A stretch of 64,000 nucleotides of DNA from Geosiphon pyriformis (lineage: Eukaryota > Glomeromycota > Glomeromycetes > Archaeosporales > Geosiphonaceae), in the NCBI GenBank assembly GCA_016748015.1, contig JAAOMT010000275.1:214455-278454 (forward strand). Reading direction: 5' to 3'. Every line of letters begins with the position of its first letter. Positions within the stretch are counted from its first letter, which is position 1. This document shows, in pieces, positions 37,024 through 49,290 of the stretch. The position numbers and the translations under genes were made by a program. The notes beneath the pieces were generated by a model. It was not told the DNA's origin and did not search any database. It saw only the letters and a program-made list of their open reading frames with translations.

Positions 37024-37048
37024 TTATTCTCTCCTTTTTAATATTGAG
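37024..37048 (-). promoter_or_regulatory. Polypurine tract of the outer Ty3 element
   Basis: On the minus strand AAAAAGGAGAGAATAA directly precedes the 3' LTR; the inner element has the near-identical AAAAAAAGGAGATAA before its 3' LTR, which supports the role as plus-strand primer. Confidence 0.7.
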
Positions 37049-37740
37049 TTCCATCAAGATCTCTTAATTCTAATTCTCCATCTTTGAGTATTTCTTGAAC
37101 TTTTTTTTCAAGAATTATTTGTGCTATCTTGTTCTGTAATTCTTTAAATTGAGCATTTGTTATTTTTCTCATTTGGTTAATGGTAACAGAGTTCATTTTT
37201 GGATTAAGTAAAATTTCTGGTCGATTTTGAAATCCAGTGTGTAGCCAATAAATGGCTCTTGCTTGTGTGATCAAATTGTTCTTCTCCACAAATTGTTCCA
37301 GTTGTTGCAATGTTGTTGTGTTAAATAATCATTTTGTTTTATCTGTATATAAGCTCTGGATGTTCAAGTATTGTCCCAAATAAAAGTAATAAAAGTTTTT
37401 TGGAAATTGTTGTATCCATTAATTCCAAGTTTTTATCATTAATGCTTGATATTGGGTTACTTTTGGTTGTGTTTCTATTGCTAGTTTCATTTTTGAAATT
37501 ATTTTGTCAATAGTGTTTTCTGTATTTTTTTTTATTTTATCCTATGGTCTTTTTTTGGTGTGTGTGTATCTGATAGTTTGTTGGTTAATTGTAATTTCCA
37601 TCTCTTGTTGTTAAATCAATTGAAAGAGTTGTTGTGTTAGTGAGTGGATGTTGTCAGTAATCTCTATTTTCTGTTGTCTTTTGTTGTGTATATTATGTCT
37701 TTATATATTCTTTTGGTTGTTCAATTTTACATGTTTGGTT
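37038..37740 (-). pseudogene. Extra ORF between integrase and 3' LTR, outer element
   Basis: A broken ORF of about 230 codons after integrase. It is homologous to the ORF at 48560-49095 of the inner element; shared blocks in order are LTQQL, EITIN, FPKNFYYFYL versus FPINYCYYQL, LNIQSLY versus LNI(stop)TLY, and TLQQLEQFVEKNN versus IIQQLESFIGKTN. It ends EILKDGELELRDLDGTQY. No membrane segment or known domain is visible, so it is not an obvious envelope gene. Function unknown. Confidence 0.65.
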
Positions 37741-37899
37741 TAATGATTATAATTGGTTCTTGATCTCGTAGAATTTCATCTGGTCTGATTAGTATTCTCT
37801 GTACTCCTAATTGTAGAATATTACTGGTGGATAATGATACTATATGGTAATATTGTTTCAGTCGATTACTATGTACTGTCTTGATTAAGATTTTGTTGT

Positions 37900-38900
37900 T
37901 CAATCTTAATTTATAAGCTCTATTTTTAAGAATTTCTTCTATGTAAAATGGTCTGTCCTATTTGGAATCAAATTTTCCACTTCATTGTTTTTTTACTTTA
38001 ATACAATACAGAAGTACTTTGTCTCCAATCTTGAATTCAACTGGTTTCTTTAATAGTTGGTTATCATATCTTTCTTTTTGTGACTTTTAGATGTTATCAG
38101 CTGCTTTTTGTTATGTGTTTTCTAGTGTCTCCATTAAGTCATATGTTCTTCTCAACAGTGTTCTTTGAAAATTTTCTTCTGTTATTGGTTCTGTTGGATA
38201 TGTCTTGACTTCTATCTTAACTGGTAATGTTGCTGTTTTACCATATACTAATTCAAATGGTGTTGTTTATGTAGTGTTTTGCTTCATTGTCCGATAAGCA
38301 AATAATACTGATGGTATAATCAAATCTCATTTATTTTGGTTTTTTTGGCTGATTTTGGCAATGGCTTCACACAATATTCTGTTAAATCTTTCAACTAGCC
38401 CATTTGTTTGTGGATGATATGGTAATGATAATGGTTTTTTTATCCCAAATCTTTGACTCAATTCTGTTAATGTTCTATTCACAAAGTGAGTTTCTTGATT
38501 CGATAATAATTTTTTTGGACATCTATGTCAACAGATTAAGTCTTGATAAATGAATTTGGCAATAGATTCTGCATCTGCCCTTTGAATGGCTTTTGCTTCT
38601 GGCCATTTTGTGAGATAATTCATGACTACTGCAATATATCTGTTGTCTTTGCTGGTAATTGTTAATGATCTGACTAAGTCAATTCTAATATGATTGAATA
38701 GTTGTTCTACTTTGATTGGTCTCAATGGTTCACTGGGTTTTGTTCCTTCTTTTCTCTGATAAGCATTATAATTTTGAACATATTGGATGATGTCTGGATA
38801 CATTGATGGCCAATAGTATCTTTTTCTGGTTTTTTTTATTGCTGTTTCTTTATGGAAATGTCTTGCTGTTGGATCTAAGTACATGTTGAACAATATTGTC
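37900..38900 (-). pseudogene. Outer Ty3 integrase
   Basis: The zinc-binding HHCC region is decayed: HFHKETAIKKTRKRYYWPSM is followed by NYNAYQRK, where both Cys of CxxC are Tyr. The catalytic core begins with IRIDLVRSLTITSKDNRY (first Asp kept) and MNYLTKWPEA. The second catalytic Asp is Asn (LLSNQETHF near 38490). Glu of the LVERFN-type block is reached at about 38395. Every change named is a G to A transition on the coding strand. Confidence 0.85.
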
Positions 38901-39149
38901 TCTTTTTCTGATTCCGTAATTACTTTGGTTGGCTGATCTGAATTTCTTTTGTTCTTCTGGTAAAGTATATTTTGATGATTGATAAAATATTTTGATTGCT
39001 GTTTTATGTTGTTTTATTTTTTTTGAGATAATTTTTCCTTGAACAATTGGGTATTTATATAATATTGGAGTTGTTAGTATTTTTGTATATTCATGTTTTG
39101 TTATATTTTTGGGTTGAAAATGTTTTTAAACTTGTCTTATTCATGACAA

Positions 39150-39566
39150 TCCATCAGCATTTCTGTTTTCTTTTCTTTTTTTATAATGCACTGTATAATT
39201 AAATGGTGAAAGTTTTATTTTCCATTTGGCATGACAATCATCTACAAATTCTTGTTTCTGGATTAAAGTCAATCCTTTGTGATCAGTGTATACATTAAAC
39301 TTTTGACTCAAGTATTCTTTCTATTTAATAACAGCTCAATAGATAGCTAAGTGTTCCAGTACTGGAGTTCTATAGTTCTTTTCAGCTGGACTTAAGCTTT
39401 TACTGGTGTAAGCTATCAAATGTTTTCTTCTATCTGGTCTTCTCTGCAATAGTACTGCTCCCAATGCTAGATCTAATGTATTGGTGGTAATGATGAATGG
39501 TTTGCTGTGATCTAGATACATCAATACTGTAGCTTGAATAAGCTTTCTTCTCAGTGTGTTGAACAT
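39150..39566 (-). pseudogene. Outer Ty3 RNase H
   Basis: Follows RT directly. The block PFIITTNTLDLALGAVLLQR corresponds to the family's TDASxxxxGAVL motif with the first catalytic Asp as Asn; AYTSKSLSPAEKNYRTPVLEHLAI contains the catalytic Glu region. It degrades after 39336. Confidence 0.82.
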
Positions 39567-39572
39567 TTTTTG

Positions 39573-40493
39573 TTAAGCTTCTGTCCACTTATATTTTATA
39601 TTCTTAGTTTGTAAATGATAGAGTAGCTGAGCCAGTTTAAAAAAGTCCTTGATAAAATGGTGATAATATCTTGCAAATTCCAAAAATGCTCTTAGTTCTA
39701 TTAAGTTGGTTGGTACTAGAAAGTTTTTTATTATTGCAATCTTGTCTGAATCTGTTTTGATACCATCTTTGCTTACAACATATCTCAAAAATTTAAGTTT
39801 TGTTTTTCCAAAGAAACATTTGTTTGCATTCAACTTCAATCCTGATTTTCTCAACCTTTCAAACACTTATTAAAGATGATGTAGATAATCATCAAATGTC
39901 TTAGAGAACATATTTGTGTTGTCTAAGTAAACAACTATAGATTTCCATAGTAGTTTAGTATAAACAATTTCCATAAGCTGTTGGAATATGACTGGAGCAT
40001 TCATCAATCCAAATGGCATTACTTCGAATTCAAAATTTTTTTCTTGAGTTATACACACTGTCTTCTTTTTATTCTCTGGTTTCATAGCTACTTGCCAGTA
40101 ACTATTGTTTAAGTCTAATGTTGAAAACTATTTCTTTTCTCCAAAAGCATTGAATAATTCTTGGATCTTTGGAGTTGGGTAGCTATCTCTTTTGGTCACT
40201 CCATTCAGTTTCCTGTAATCTACACAAAAGTGAATTTTTCCATTTTTCTTATGAATTAGTACCATTGATGATAATTATGGACTCATTGATAGTTGAATTA
40301 ACTCATTGTCAAGCATCCAATTAATTTCTTGATAAATGATCTTATGACTGGCTGGTGGTACCCTGTATGCTTTTTGTTTAATTGGCATTGCATCTCTAGT
40401 CTTGATTTGATGTTGGATTATGTTAGTTCTGCCAAATTTGTTTTCACTGGCAAAAATGTTATTGAAGTTATTGAATAACATCTTGAGTTGCAT
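39573..40493 (-). pseudogene. Outer Ty3 reverse transcriptase
   Basis: Clear Ty3-type RT blocks: AYRVPPASHKIIYQEINWML (40275-40493), FEVMPFGLMNAPVIFQQLM (39870-40085), the catalytic box YLDN at 39918-39929 where YLDD is expected, and the thumb/connection LNANKCFFGKTKLKFLRYVV (39573-39866). The second catalytic Asp is Asn (GAC to AAC), and several stops separate the blocks, so the enzyme is dead. Confidence 0.88.
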
Positions 40494-40929
40494 ATATTGT
40501 AATAGGTCTAGATTTTCTAAGTTTATTTGTTCTAATTGTTTTGGTTAGAGCAGATAACATTCTTCTCATCTGTATATTGTCTGAAATGTAATATCTACAT
40601 ATCCACACAGTTGTGGAAAGTCTGGAATAGTATTTGGCAGTTGGTCTTCAATTTTGGTAGTTAAGTATCTAATAGTGGTTTCTTTTGATATCTTAATAAT
40701 ATTTCCCATGTTGTTGTAAATAAAGATTTTGATGTGACTATAGTTCTTGACTGATATGTATAAATTGACTAATCCAATTTCTTCTGGTTCACAAAGTGTT
40801 GCTTCTGTCTCAAAAATCTGAACCTAATCTTTTACTTTTCTTTCTATGACTACTATATACTGGTCATATGATGGAATAGAAATTGGTTAACAGGTGGAGA
40901 TAATTTCTCTCTTGTCAATAATTTCTTCT

Positions 40930-41350
40930 TCTGCCATATTGACTGGTACATTTATTCTATCTATAGATCCAAATCTCTGTATCTCTCTAGTTGTAATCCC
41001 CAATTTTTTTTTGTTTCTCACTGATACTAGTTGAGCTATTTTCACCAGAGGCAGAAATATTGCTTATGCTATCTTTTTATTTGGCTCTATGATATAGGTC
41101 TTTTCTGAATTATTTTGTAGCATAGCAATGATATTTCTTACATATCCTGTGTCAATTATCTCTTCTTTGATGTTGATTTCTTTTTTCACTAAACTATTTC
41201 TGGATGCTAGTTGAACCATAGTTGTTGCTGAAATTTTCAGTGCTATTTTGAGATCAATGCAGGTGCACAAATGTGGTTTCAATTTGATGGCATCTCTTTC
41301 TAAATACCTCAGATCAAATTCTGTATCAGTATCATATGTGTGTTTTGGCA
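40930..41350 (-). pseudogene. dUTPase-like domain inside the Ty3 pol region
   Basis: All five trimeric dUTPase motifs can be read in order on the minus strand: motif 1 YDTDTEFDLRY, motif 2 LASRNSLVKK, motif 3 IIDTGYVRNI, motif 4 EPNKKIA(stop)AI, motif 5 REIQRFGSIDR. Motif 3 keeps the IDxGY core; motif 5 corresponds to the usual RGxxGFGSTG. One stop (probably CAA to TAA) splits motif 4. In active enzymes the domain hydrolyses dUTP to dUMP. The domain lies between protease and RT, preceded by an Asn/Ser-rich linker (41400-41560). Several substitutions at consensus positions mean this copy is inactive. Confidence 0.75.
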
Positions 41351-42699
41351 TGATACCTTCATTGTTATTGTTAAACCATTTCAGTTTCTGCCTTTTGGTG
41401 AGGTCTGGGAGTGTGATATATTGTTCATAGTTTAAATTGGAATTTGAATCTGAGTTTAAATTGTTGTCATTATTATGGCCATATTGAGCAGAACTAGAAC
41501 CATTGTTTTTGTTGTCATTGTTGTCAAAGTTTGAATTAGAATTAAACTTTGATTCCAATTTTGATGTGCAGCTGCTGATTGGTTTTTCCTCTTCTGGGAT
41601 CATGTAAATTATATGTAGTGGTAGATTGTAAATGAGATTACACTTATTACAATATTGAAAGTCATATGGGATCAAACAGTGGTTACATAGTTAGGTGTTT
41701 ATTTGGGCCAAATGCTGTTCTTGTTCCTCTCTTGTTGGTGCCAAATTTTGGTAATGCTCATAGAATTCTTCTGGGCCTGCTTCCAGATTCAGGAAAGCAT
41801 TTGAGTTGGGGATCAGAACAATATTGACTGGTTCTAAAGAGTTGTTCTTGATTTCCAATATTTTGCTGGGTGTAACACCTTCTACTTTGGTATTTATCAT
41901 CTGCCAGATCTTATTCTCATCATGTGGATAATCATCTAAGTAAGAAATCACATGGTGCCAGACAGCAGTTATTGGCATATTATGACTTACCCAATCATTG
42001 ATAAGGATTGTGTACTGGCATGAAGTGTCACATGTTCCTTCTCAATCAGAAATGTTATTCCATATTTCTTCGTTGAGCAATTGTTTGTCACAAGTGAAGC
42101 ATGGTTCATTGTTTCACTTGTCTTGTTTTTTTGGGTAACCATAGTGTTTGCGGTGACAAAACTTGCAATAGTAATAGGTTTGTATTCAGTAATCTTTGTT
42201 TGGTGCGATCTAAGTTCCCATGGAAGACAGTTTTTTTTTGCAGTCTTTGTACCTGAAGGGAATATAAGACAGTTCTGGCCTAGTATTTGTTGAGTATATA
42301 CTTCTCCAACTGCTTGTTATGATGGTGTTATTGGTCTCTTCAGATATGTCTTTTTTTTTCTTTCCTTTTTTCTTTGTTCTTTTCTTTTCAGTCTAAAATT
42401 GGTGGCATTTCATTTTAATTGTTGTTATTTTACATGTTTTGGTCAGTTCTCCAGGTAAGTTCTTCTGTGCTCTTTTCTTTTTCTTGTTCATTTTATGAGA
42501 GTATCAGCAATAGCTTGTTGTGGTTTTTGTCAGCCCATGAGACTTAATAGGCTCCTCAAAGAGGTTTGCTTACTTTTTTCTCGAGTTTTATTAATGGTGC
42601 TGGCATGTTGGTAGTCTTGAAATGACTGTATGTTGCTAATGCTCACATGTGTTGGCTGTTTTGGTTGATTTGCAATTTTTGGGTGGTCCAGTCAAGTGT

Positions 42700-43100
42700 T
42701 GCATTGGTTTTGAACAGCCAATTATTCCCAACTAGAGCTTGATATTAGGTGGCCTCCATAACTAATACTTTGATTGGCATGATAATACTATTGACTTCTA
42801 TAGGAAGATCATCAATCTTGCTGATCGGAGTTTTGGTTGCTCTATTAGCAGTAATTATGCATGCACTGACAGCATGATCAATTCAGTGACCTAATTAATC
42901 CATGAGTTGTCATATAATGATGCTGCCAGCTGATCCACTATCTAGAATCAGTTTGATGGCATAACCATCAACTTTCATATTAGTGTACATAGTGGTAATT
43001 GGTTTGGTGTCAAGAATGGTTCTACTGAATAATAAGACTGGTATGATTTCCTCAAGTTTGAAAGGAAAAATAGCTGCTAGGAATTCATTGTTGGAGATAG
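42700..43100 (-). pseudogene. Outer Ty3 aspartic protease (retropepsin) domain
   Basis: The retropepsin active-site block reads AIKLILDSGSAGSII on the minus strand, with the catalytic DSG at 42931-42939 and a hydrophobic flank typical of the family. A stop (TGA) follows within a few codons, so the domain is broken. It lies between the gag zinc knuckle and the dUTPase-like domain. Confidence 0.7.
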
Positions 43101-43599
43101 TTGCTGGTAAGATATTACTAGTAAGTGGTTGCTTCTGGTTGGATTCTGGCTTGTTGGATGGGATGCCTTCTGAAGTAACCAGAAGACTTAAATAGTTCTG
43201 AGAATTCAGGTTTTGGGCATGACTGGTGCCCGAATTTTGCTGACAAAATCCTGATTGTTGAGCTAATGAACTAAAAATTGGTTGGTGAAATATTATTGCT
43301 AATCTCCAGTTTTGTTGTGTTATTCTCAGTCTGGGTGTTCTATTTTGAGGTACATTTTATAGTGGTGTTTGAATTTATTGGGATTGATAGATTACTGGTG
43401 GCTGTGGTTGATATATTACTTATGACTATGGCTGATAAATTGGAGTTTGATATACTGGTGGTTGATAGATTGGCTGCTGTATTATTGGCAGGTAAGTAAG
43501 TTGATATTGATTTTGGTTTAAGTAAGGATTTGGGATTTAAAACCGGCAATTGGGGTTTCTATATTGATTTTCTGATTGTTGGTTATTATTATTAGATCA

Positions 43600-44942
43600 G
43601 CAGTCAATTTTTAGATGGTCTTGTCTTCTACAGTTGTGGCAAACATATATCTCTGGCTGTCATGACTGATTGGATGATAATAATTGTGACTGATGTTGGA
43701 ACCAATTCATGTTTTCTTGGTTACTGCATTGTTGTAGAGGTTAATAAATTGCTTAATTATTGCTAGCTAAGTATCCCTCTAGTTTCTGATTAATTGAATT
43801 ACTGAATTGTTTCAATTTAGAATCCAATTCAGATGATCTATTTATTACTAAATTTACGGCTTGGGTGTAGTTGGCTTCTAACTCAGCTGACTCAAAATCT
43901 CTGATGTGTGTGACTGTGTTTTGGAGAGTGGCTGCATGTAATAGATATATGTATTGTAGAATGCTACTGTGCAGACCATAAATGAACTGATTCAAAATTT
44001 GTGGTTCTGTGAAGTAGTTGGCATCAATTGTTTGAATTTGGTGTAGATTTTACTGGAAATGTCCCAAATAAGTAGTAACTGCTTCAGTATCTCCTTGTTT
44101 AATGGTGGTAAAGGTATTGGCCAAGTAATTAATACTATTATTATTATTAAAATATCTCAAAAATTCAAGTTTGAATTCTTAGAAGATTTGTGGTCTGGCT
44201 GCTAGATTTTGATACCATGAATCAGCAATATTTTGGAGAAAGTAAGGAATCACTTGAAGAGCTCTGTTGTTATTCCAGTTATTGGTAGTGATGGCTGTGG
44301 TAATGTTGTTGATCCATGCTTGAACATTATTTTCTTTACCAGTGAATTTCTCGAATTTGGCAATTGGAGCATAGGCCATTAGATTCATATTTTGTTGTTG
44401 AGGTGGTTGTTGCAGCAGTTGTGGTTGTTGAAAGGATTGTTAAATTTGTTGATTTAGTTGTAGAGGCTCAGCTATTGGATTAATCAGTGGTTGATTGATA
44501 ATGATTATTGAAGGTATGTTTGGTTGATTAATTAATTTGGGGTTTGAATTATTCTGATTTTTTGGTAGTTGAATATTCAGAGTTTTGACTTCTGGATTTT
44601 TTAAATTTGGATTTTGCTGAGTTTGAAAGTTTGAGGTTTTAATGTCCAGGTTTTCTGGAATCGGGTTCTGGTAAGTAAATTTCTGATTTTCAGCTTCTTC
44701 TTCTTCTTCTTTTTCTGATTCTGTTACCTCCCATGAGTCAGCTGTTCCAAAATCTGGTGAAGATAGTAGTAATCAGTATCCTAATGGGATGGTTGATTAC
44801 GATTTAAATTCTTTAAAATAATCACTGTAGGTTTCTAATAACTCTGCTTTCTTTTGTTTACTTTGAAATAGGAGTCGTCTAAATGTTGATGTCATGTTTG
44901 ATGTAGACACGCCTATTGATAAGATGTTGATAGTGCTTTTGG
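43600..44942 (-). pseudogene. Outer Ty3 gag, main part
   Basis: Contains the retrotransposon gag core (FEKFTGKENNVQAWINNI ... WYQNLAARP at 44179-44388), a coiled central region (43753-43995) and a zinc knuckle near 43610-43660 reading CHNCRRQDHLKIDC (CX2CX4HX4C, intact). Its N-terminal part lies on the far side of the inner element at 50106-50590; reading across the gap restores a continuous gag, which proves the inner element inserted into gag. Several stops are present. Confidence 0.78.
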
Positions 44943-45734
44943 TATTACAGTTCAAAAATTTAATTGAAATTATTAATAATATAAATTAGCCAATTATAAA
45001 ATAGTACAGCAACAATTTATAAAAAGAAATAATTTACAAATAACAGCAAGCACTATTGTGCAAAAGCAGCAAGCACTATTTCACAATAGCAGCAAGTATT
45101 ATTTAGAAATAATGGAAATAGAGTATTACAATACATTATTTTGTAAAACAATAATTATATATATATACAATAGTTTTTAATAATGAAAAAAAACAGCTTC
45201 AATTAAAAGCAACAAATATCTAAATAAAATCTTATTTAAAAAAAATTAATAAAAATAATAAATTGAATGAACATCACAATTACAAGATTAACAATAGAAT
45301 TCACATACTCTCTCTAGTGAATGAAACTATTATTTCATCTTTAAACCCTTTGGAAGAATAATTCTTGATCAAGATTATTTACATGGTTACTAATTAAATT
45401 AAAAAAGCTTTATTATATACTTAGAAAAATTGCAAAAAGACCATTAACATTCCGTGTTTTTAGATTAGAAAAACACATTAGGCAATTGCAAGAATAGCCT
45501 TAAAGAAGACCCCAAACAGCAAGTAGATTTCAGATTAGCCTTTGGGAAAGAGTACACAACATACAAAGACAACTAAAATTAAAAAGAAAACTTACATCAC
45601 AACATTAAGAGAAAACCTTCAGTATATTATCATTAATATCCAACACATAAAAATTGAGGAACTTACTAGAGACTGATTGCAATTAAAACAAAAAATCAAC
45701 AATTAAAATATACCAAGAAAACACTCCTGTAATA
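44943..45734 (+). repeat. Inner Ty3 element, 5' LTR (792 bp)
   Basis: It matches the LTR at 49291-50105. It contains short internal repeats of the type AGCAGCAAGCACTATT (two to three units), and one unit fewer than the 3' LTR. Confidence 0.88.
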
Positions 45735-45753
45735 TTTGGTGAACCCTATAAGG
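45735..45753 (+). promoter_or_regulatory. Candidate primer-binding site of the inner Ty3 element
   Basis: TTTGGTGAACCCTATAAGG directly follows the 5' LTR and resembles the outer element's site. The TGG shortly inside the LTR border is as expected for a tRNA CCA end. Confidence 0.5.
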
Positions 45754-45816
45754 AAAGAAAATCAAAAAAAAAATAATAATTAGCAATAATTCATTGCTAA
45801 AAAGGAAGAAACAAAA

Positions 45817-46990
45817 GTGGCAACAAAAACCCCTACTCTTACTGTTCTTGAATTCTGTCATGCTATTTACACACAAAATCAAAGTAATCTTGGATTACTA
45901 GAAGGGTGTTGTCCAACAAAATCTGTTCTTACTTATTATATCAATGCCAGAATAAATTACCATATAGAAAAGGAAAAAGAACCACATGACACAAAACATT
46001 AATTATATAGGGAATTATCTTAATTTATTACAAAAAAAACAACAGCATTAGCCATGACTATTGTTTAAATTCATTGCGAAATTGAGCAATATGCCAATGA
46101 AAATTACCCAATATCCACAAAAAACACCAGAAAATGTGTCCACAATCCAGAAATTAATCACAAAGAAAATCAGCAAAAATTAAGAACACCCACTCAAACA
46201 CCCAAAAAAAATGTCATGCAATCAGTAAAAAAATAATGTCTTTATTTACCAGAAGAAAGATCTTATCATTTTTCTCCAGATAATAAAATTCAACTCCTAT
46301 TAAGAGCTGTATCATCATCCACATTAACCCCACAAATGCCGAGAACTTTTAATTACACTGAGAAGTTCAAACAATACAATTGGGGAGATATACCAATTAC
46401 AGGAGAATATTCATTGCTATTCCAAAAACTCCTTTTTCAACCAAAATTTGGAGCAGAATTTGAAAACCATGAAGAGGAGTCTGAATTGGAATCCAAAGAA
46501 ACCAGTGAAAAAACAAGCACAAGACCAGTCACTGAAACAAGCAATCAGTCCAGAAACCAAGAAACTTATGATCAAGAAGAAGAAATAACACATACCAAAC
46601 ACCTCAAAGATCCAACCAGAAATTCAGCAGCAGCCAAAATAATTGCTTGTTACATCAGGACTTCAGAACAAAACACGTACCTGCCATTTTTGCAAACACA
46701 TAGGACATTTGATTAATCAATGTTGAATGCAAATAATACATAAAGCACACAAGAATAATTATTATGCACCACCCCAAATGCTCAGAAATCAATACACACC
46801 AATACCACGTCAATACCTCACTACATACCAAAATCAAGGAACTTACCAGCAATAACCAGTGATTCCAAACCCAAACTGGTGTCCAGAGTTTCGAAGCCAG
46901 CCAGTATTAGTTCAAAACATGATTATTACTAGAAATCTTAATTGCATAGAACTTAATCAGTAAACAAATACAAACTACCCAAACTATCCA
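45817..46990 (+). pseudogene. Inner Ty3 gag
   Basis: Pieces at 45817-46002 and 46336-46716 form a hydrophilic gag; the acidic stretch ENHEEESELESKETSEK is followed by a zinc knuckle at about 46689-46730 reading CHFCKHIGHLINQC (CX2CX4HX4C intact) and a Pro/Gln/Tyr-rich tail. Stops separate the pieces. Confidence 0.65.
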
Positions 46991-47059
46991 AATTTCCAGT
47001 CAACTCATCTTAATGTATTGAAAAACTTAAATCTCGGAAATATTAATGATAATATACCT

Positions 47060-48520
47060 GAAACTGAAAATATCACCAATGTTGACTGCTTGTCACAAAT
47101 AAGATACACATAAAAAAAACAACAACTAATTTATAAACAATAGACAATTACTTTTACAAAAATCTTAGCCAATACTTGAGAACACTACAGCTAGATAAAA
47201 ACACACTGATAAAAAAACTAATTAAGTTCCAGAAATTATCAAAACATTATTTTATTCAAAACCACATACTTTATTACCAGAATCAACAAAATCCAAATAA
47301 TTTATTGAGAGTTATAACTGAAAATGAAAAAGAAACTATCTTATTTAACATGCACTCGGATATCTATTCAGGCTACTTTGGAAAAGAAGCAACTATTTAA
47401 TGTACAACTAATCATTATTATTGGCCAAAAATGCGCTCAGATATTATTCAATACATAAGAAATTGTGACCCGTGCCAATGAAAAGGAGGAACAAAAACAA
47501 CAGAACCACTAAAATCCATAAAAGTTGGACAACCATTTGATAGAATTGGAATTGATTTAGTTGGACCATTATCAATAACAGCAAGAAACAATTGTTATAT
47601 TGCAGTAGCAGTAGATTACTTCACTAAATAGCCAGAAGCCAGAGCCATTCAAACAGCTGATGCTATATTCATAGCCCACTTTGTACATGAAGATTTAATT
47701 TGCCACCATGGATGTCCACAAGAATTGTTGTCAGACTAAGGAACACATTTTGTAAACAGTACACTAAATGAGTTCAGCCAAAGATTTGGAATTAAATGAC
47801 CACTATCATCACTATATTACTCCTAAACAAATAGATTAGTTGAACAGTTTAACTATATACTATGTGAAGCATTAGCCAAAATTAGCAATGAACATGAAAA
47901 AGAATAGAATTTGTTCATACCAGCAGTTTTATTAGCATATAAGACATTAAAACAAAATACTATACAATTCACACCATTTGAATTGGTTTATAGAAGAAAG
48001 GCCATATTACCAATTGAACTTACTATTCCAACTTATCCAAATGAAATTATTACAGAAACAACATTTCATGAAATAATACTTAAAAGAACATATGAGTTAA
48101 TGGAAATTTTGGAGAACAAAAGAAGAAAAGCAGCTTAAAATATTGAACAGTCACAAGCATAACAAAAAGTGAAACATGATAACCAGTTATCAGATAATAT
48201 AATTAGCTATAAAATAGAAGACAAAGTATTGTTGTATTATACCAAAGCAGAAAAGCAATGAAGTAAAAAGTTTGATCACAAATGAGATGAACTATTCTAT
48301 ATTCATGAAATACTTGGCAATGGAACATACAAGTTAAGACTGGATGAGAAAATTTTAAAAAAAGCAACACATGGCAACTGGCTGAAATTATATTACAACA
48401 AATCAATAATAACAACACAAACACTTAGAATTGGAACACAAATACTACTGGTATCACCAGATCAGATTCCACGAAATTTAGAACCAGTAGTTTTAATTGA
48501 ACATTATATAAAAAGATAAT
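47060..48520 (+). pseudogene. Inner Ty3 integrase with RNase H remnant
   Basis: Begins with a short NVDCLSQIR block typical of the RNase H end, then an H2C2 zinc finger (MHSDIYSGYFGKEAT ... NCDPCQ, both Cys kept). The catalytic core follows: IGIDLVGPLSITARNN, LLSD(stop)GTHF and LVEQFNYILCEALAK, so D, D and E are all present. The C-terminal block continues with LLAYKTLKQNTIQFTPFELVY (47911-48138) and ends LEPVVLIEHY near 48510. At least six in-frame stops, several explicable as TGG to TAG or CAA to TAA. Confidence 0.85.
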
Positions 48521-48559
48521 TAATCTTAAATTACACCAAGAAACAGTTAACAAAGCATA

Positions 48560-49095
48560 AAAATGCATGCAAAAGAGTCCAAAAAGCAGTTAGAAATTAA
48601 AACAATAACATATATTCTAGAAAACATTAGTAAGTTAACCCAACAACTATGTTGAAGCTTACAACAATCAAATTCAGATTTGGAAATTACAATCAATAGT
48701 TCTGAGATATCATATAAAAGAAAAATAATACCAAATTCTATGATAAATAAGAAACCTAGTTTTGCACCATATACTACTATTGCCAAAAACAGTAACAGCT
48801 TTATCGACAAAACCATTAAAAATTTAGGAATAGCATTGAACAATATATTGATAACAGAAGAAATAAACATAGTAGAATTAACACCAAGTATATTTGAACA
48901 GCTAAAGGAAAAATTCCCCATTAATTATTGTTATTACCAATTAGAAAAACAATTAAACATATAAACATTATACTCAAAAGATTCAATCAAAGTATTCAGC
49001 AAAACAATAATACAACAATTGGAAAGTTTTATTGGAAAAACCAATAATATACTTCATATAAAAGCTGTTTACAGAATTTTTTAAAGCTTTTAAAA
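48560..49095 (+). pseudogene. Extra ORF between integrase and 3' LTR, inner element
   Basis: The longest open piece is 48680-48964 (EITINSSEISYKRKIIPNSM to YYQLEKQLNI); readable sequence continues through a stop to about 49085. Homologous to 37038-37740 of the outer element (see shared blocks there). No known domain or membrane anchor. Conservation between two diverged elements indicates the ORF was under selection when the family was active. Confidence 0.65.
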
Positions 49096-49274
49096 ACTGT
49101 CACAAAGTATTATTGGATCCAACTATAAATCTTATAACAATTAATAGTATTAAACAATTAACTAATTTACAATTTCAAAATTTACAACAACAAATTAATA
49201 ATACAGTATTAGATTATTATAGTAATATAAAAATCAATGAAAAAATTAACTTCAATTTTAACGAAGCTCAATCT

Positions 49275-49290
49275 TAAAAAAAGGAGATAA
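49275..49290 (+). promoter_or_regulatory. Polypurine tract of the inner Ty3 element
   Basis: AAAAAAAGGAGATAA lies immediately before the 3' LTR, as in the outer element. Confidence 0.75.
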
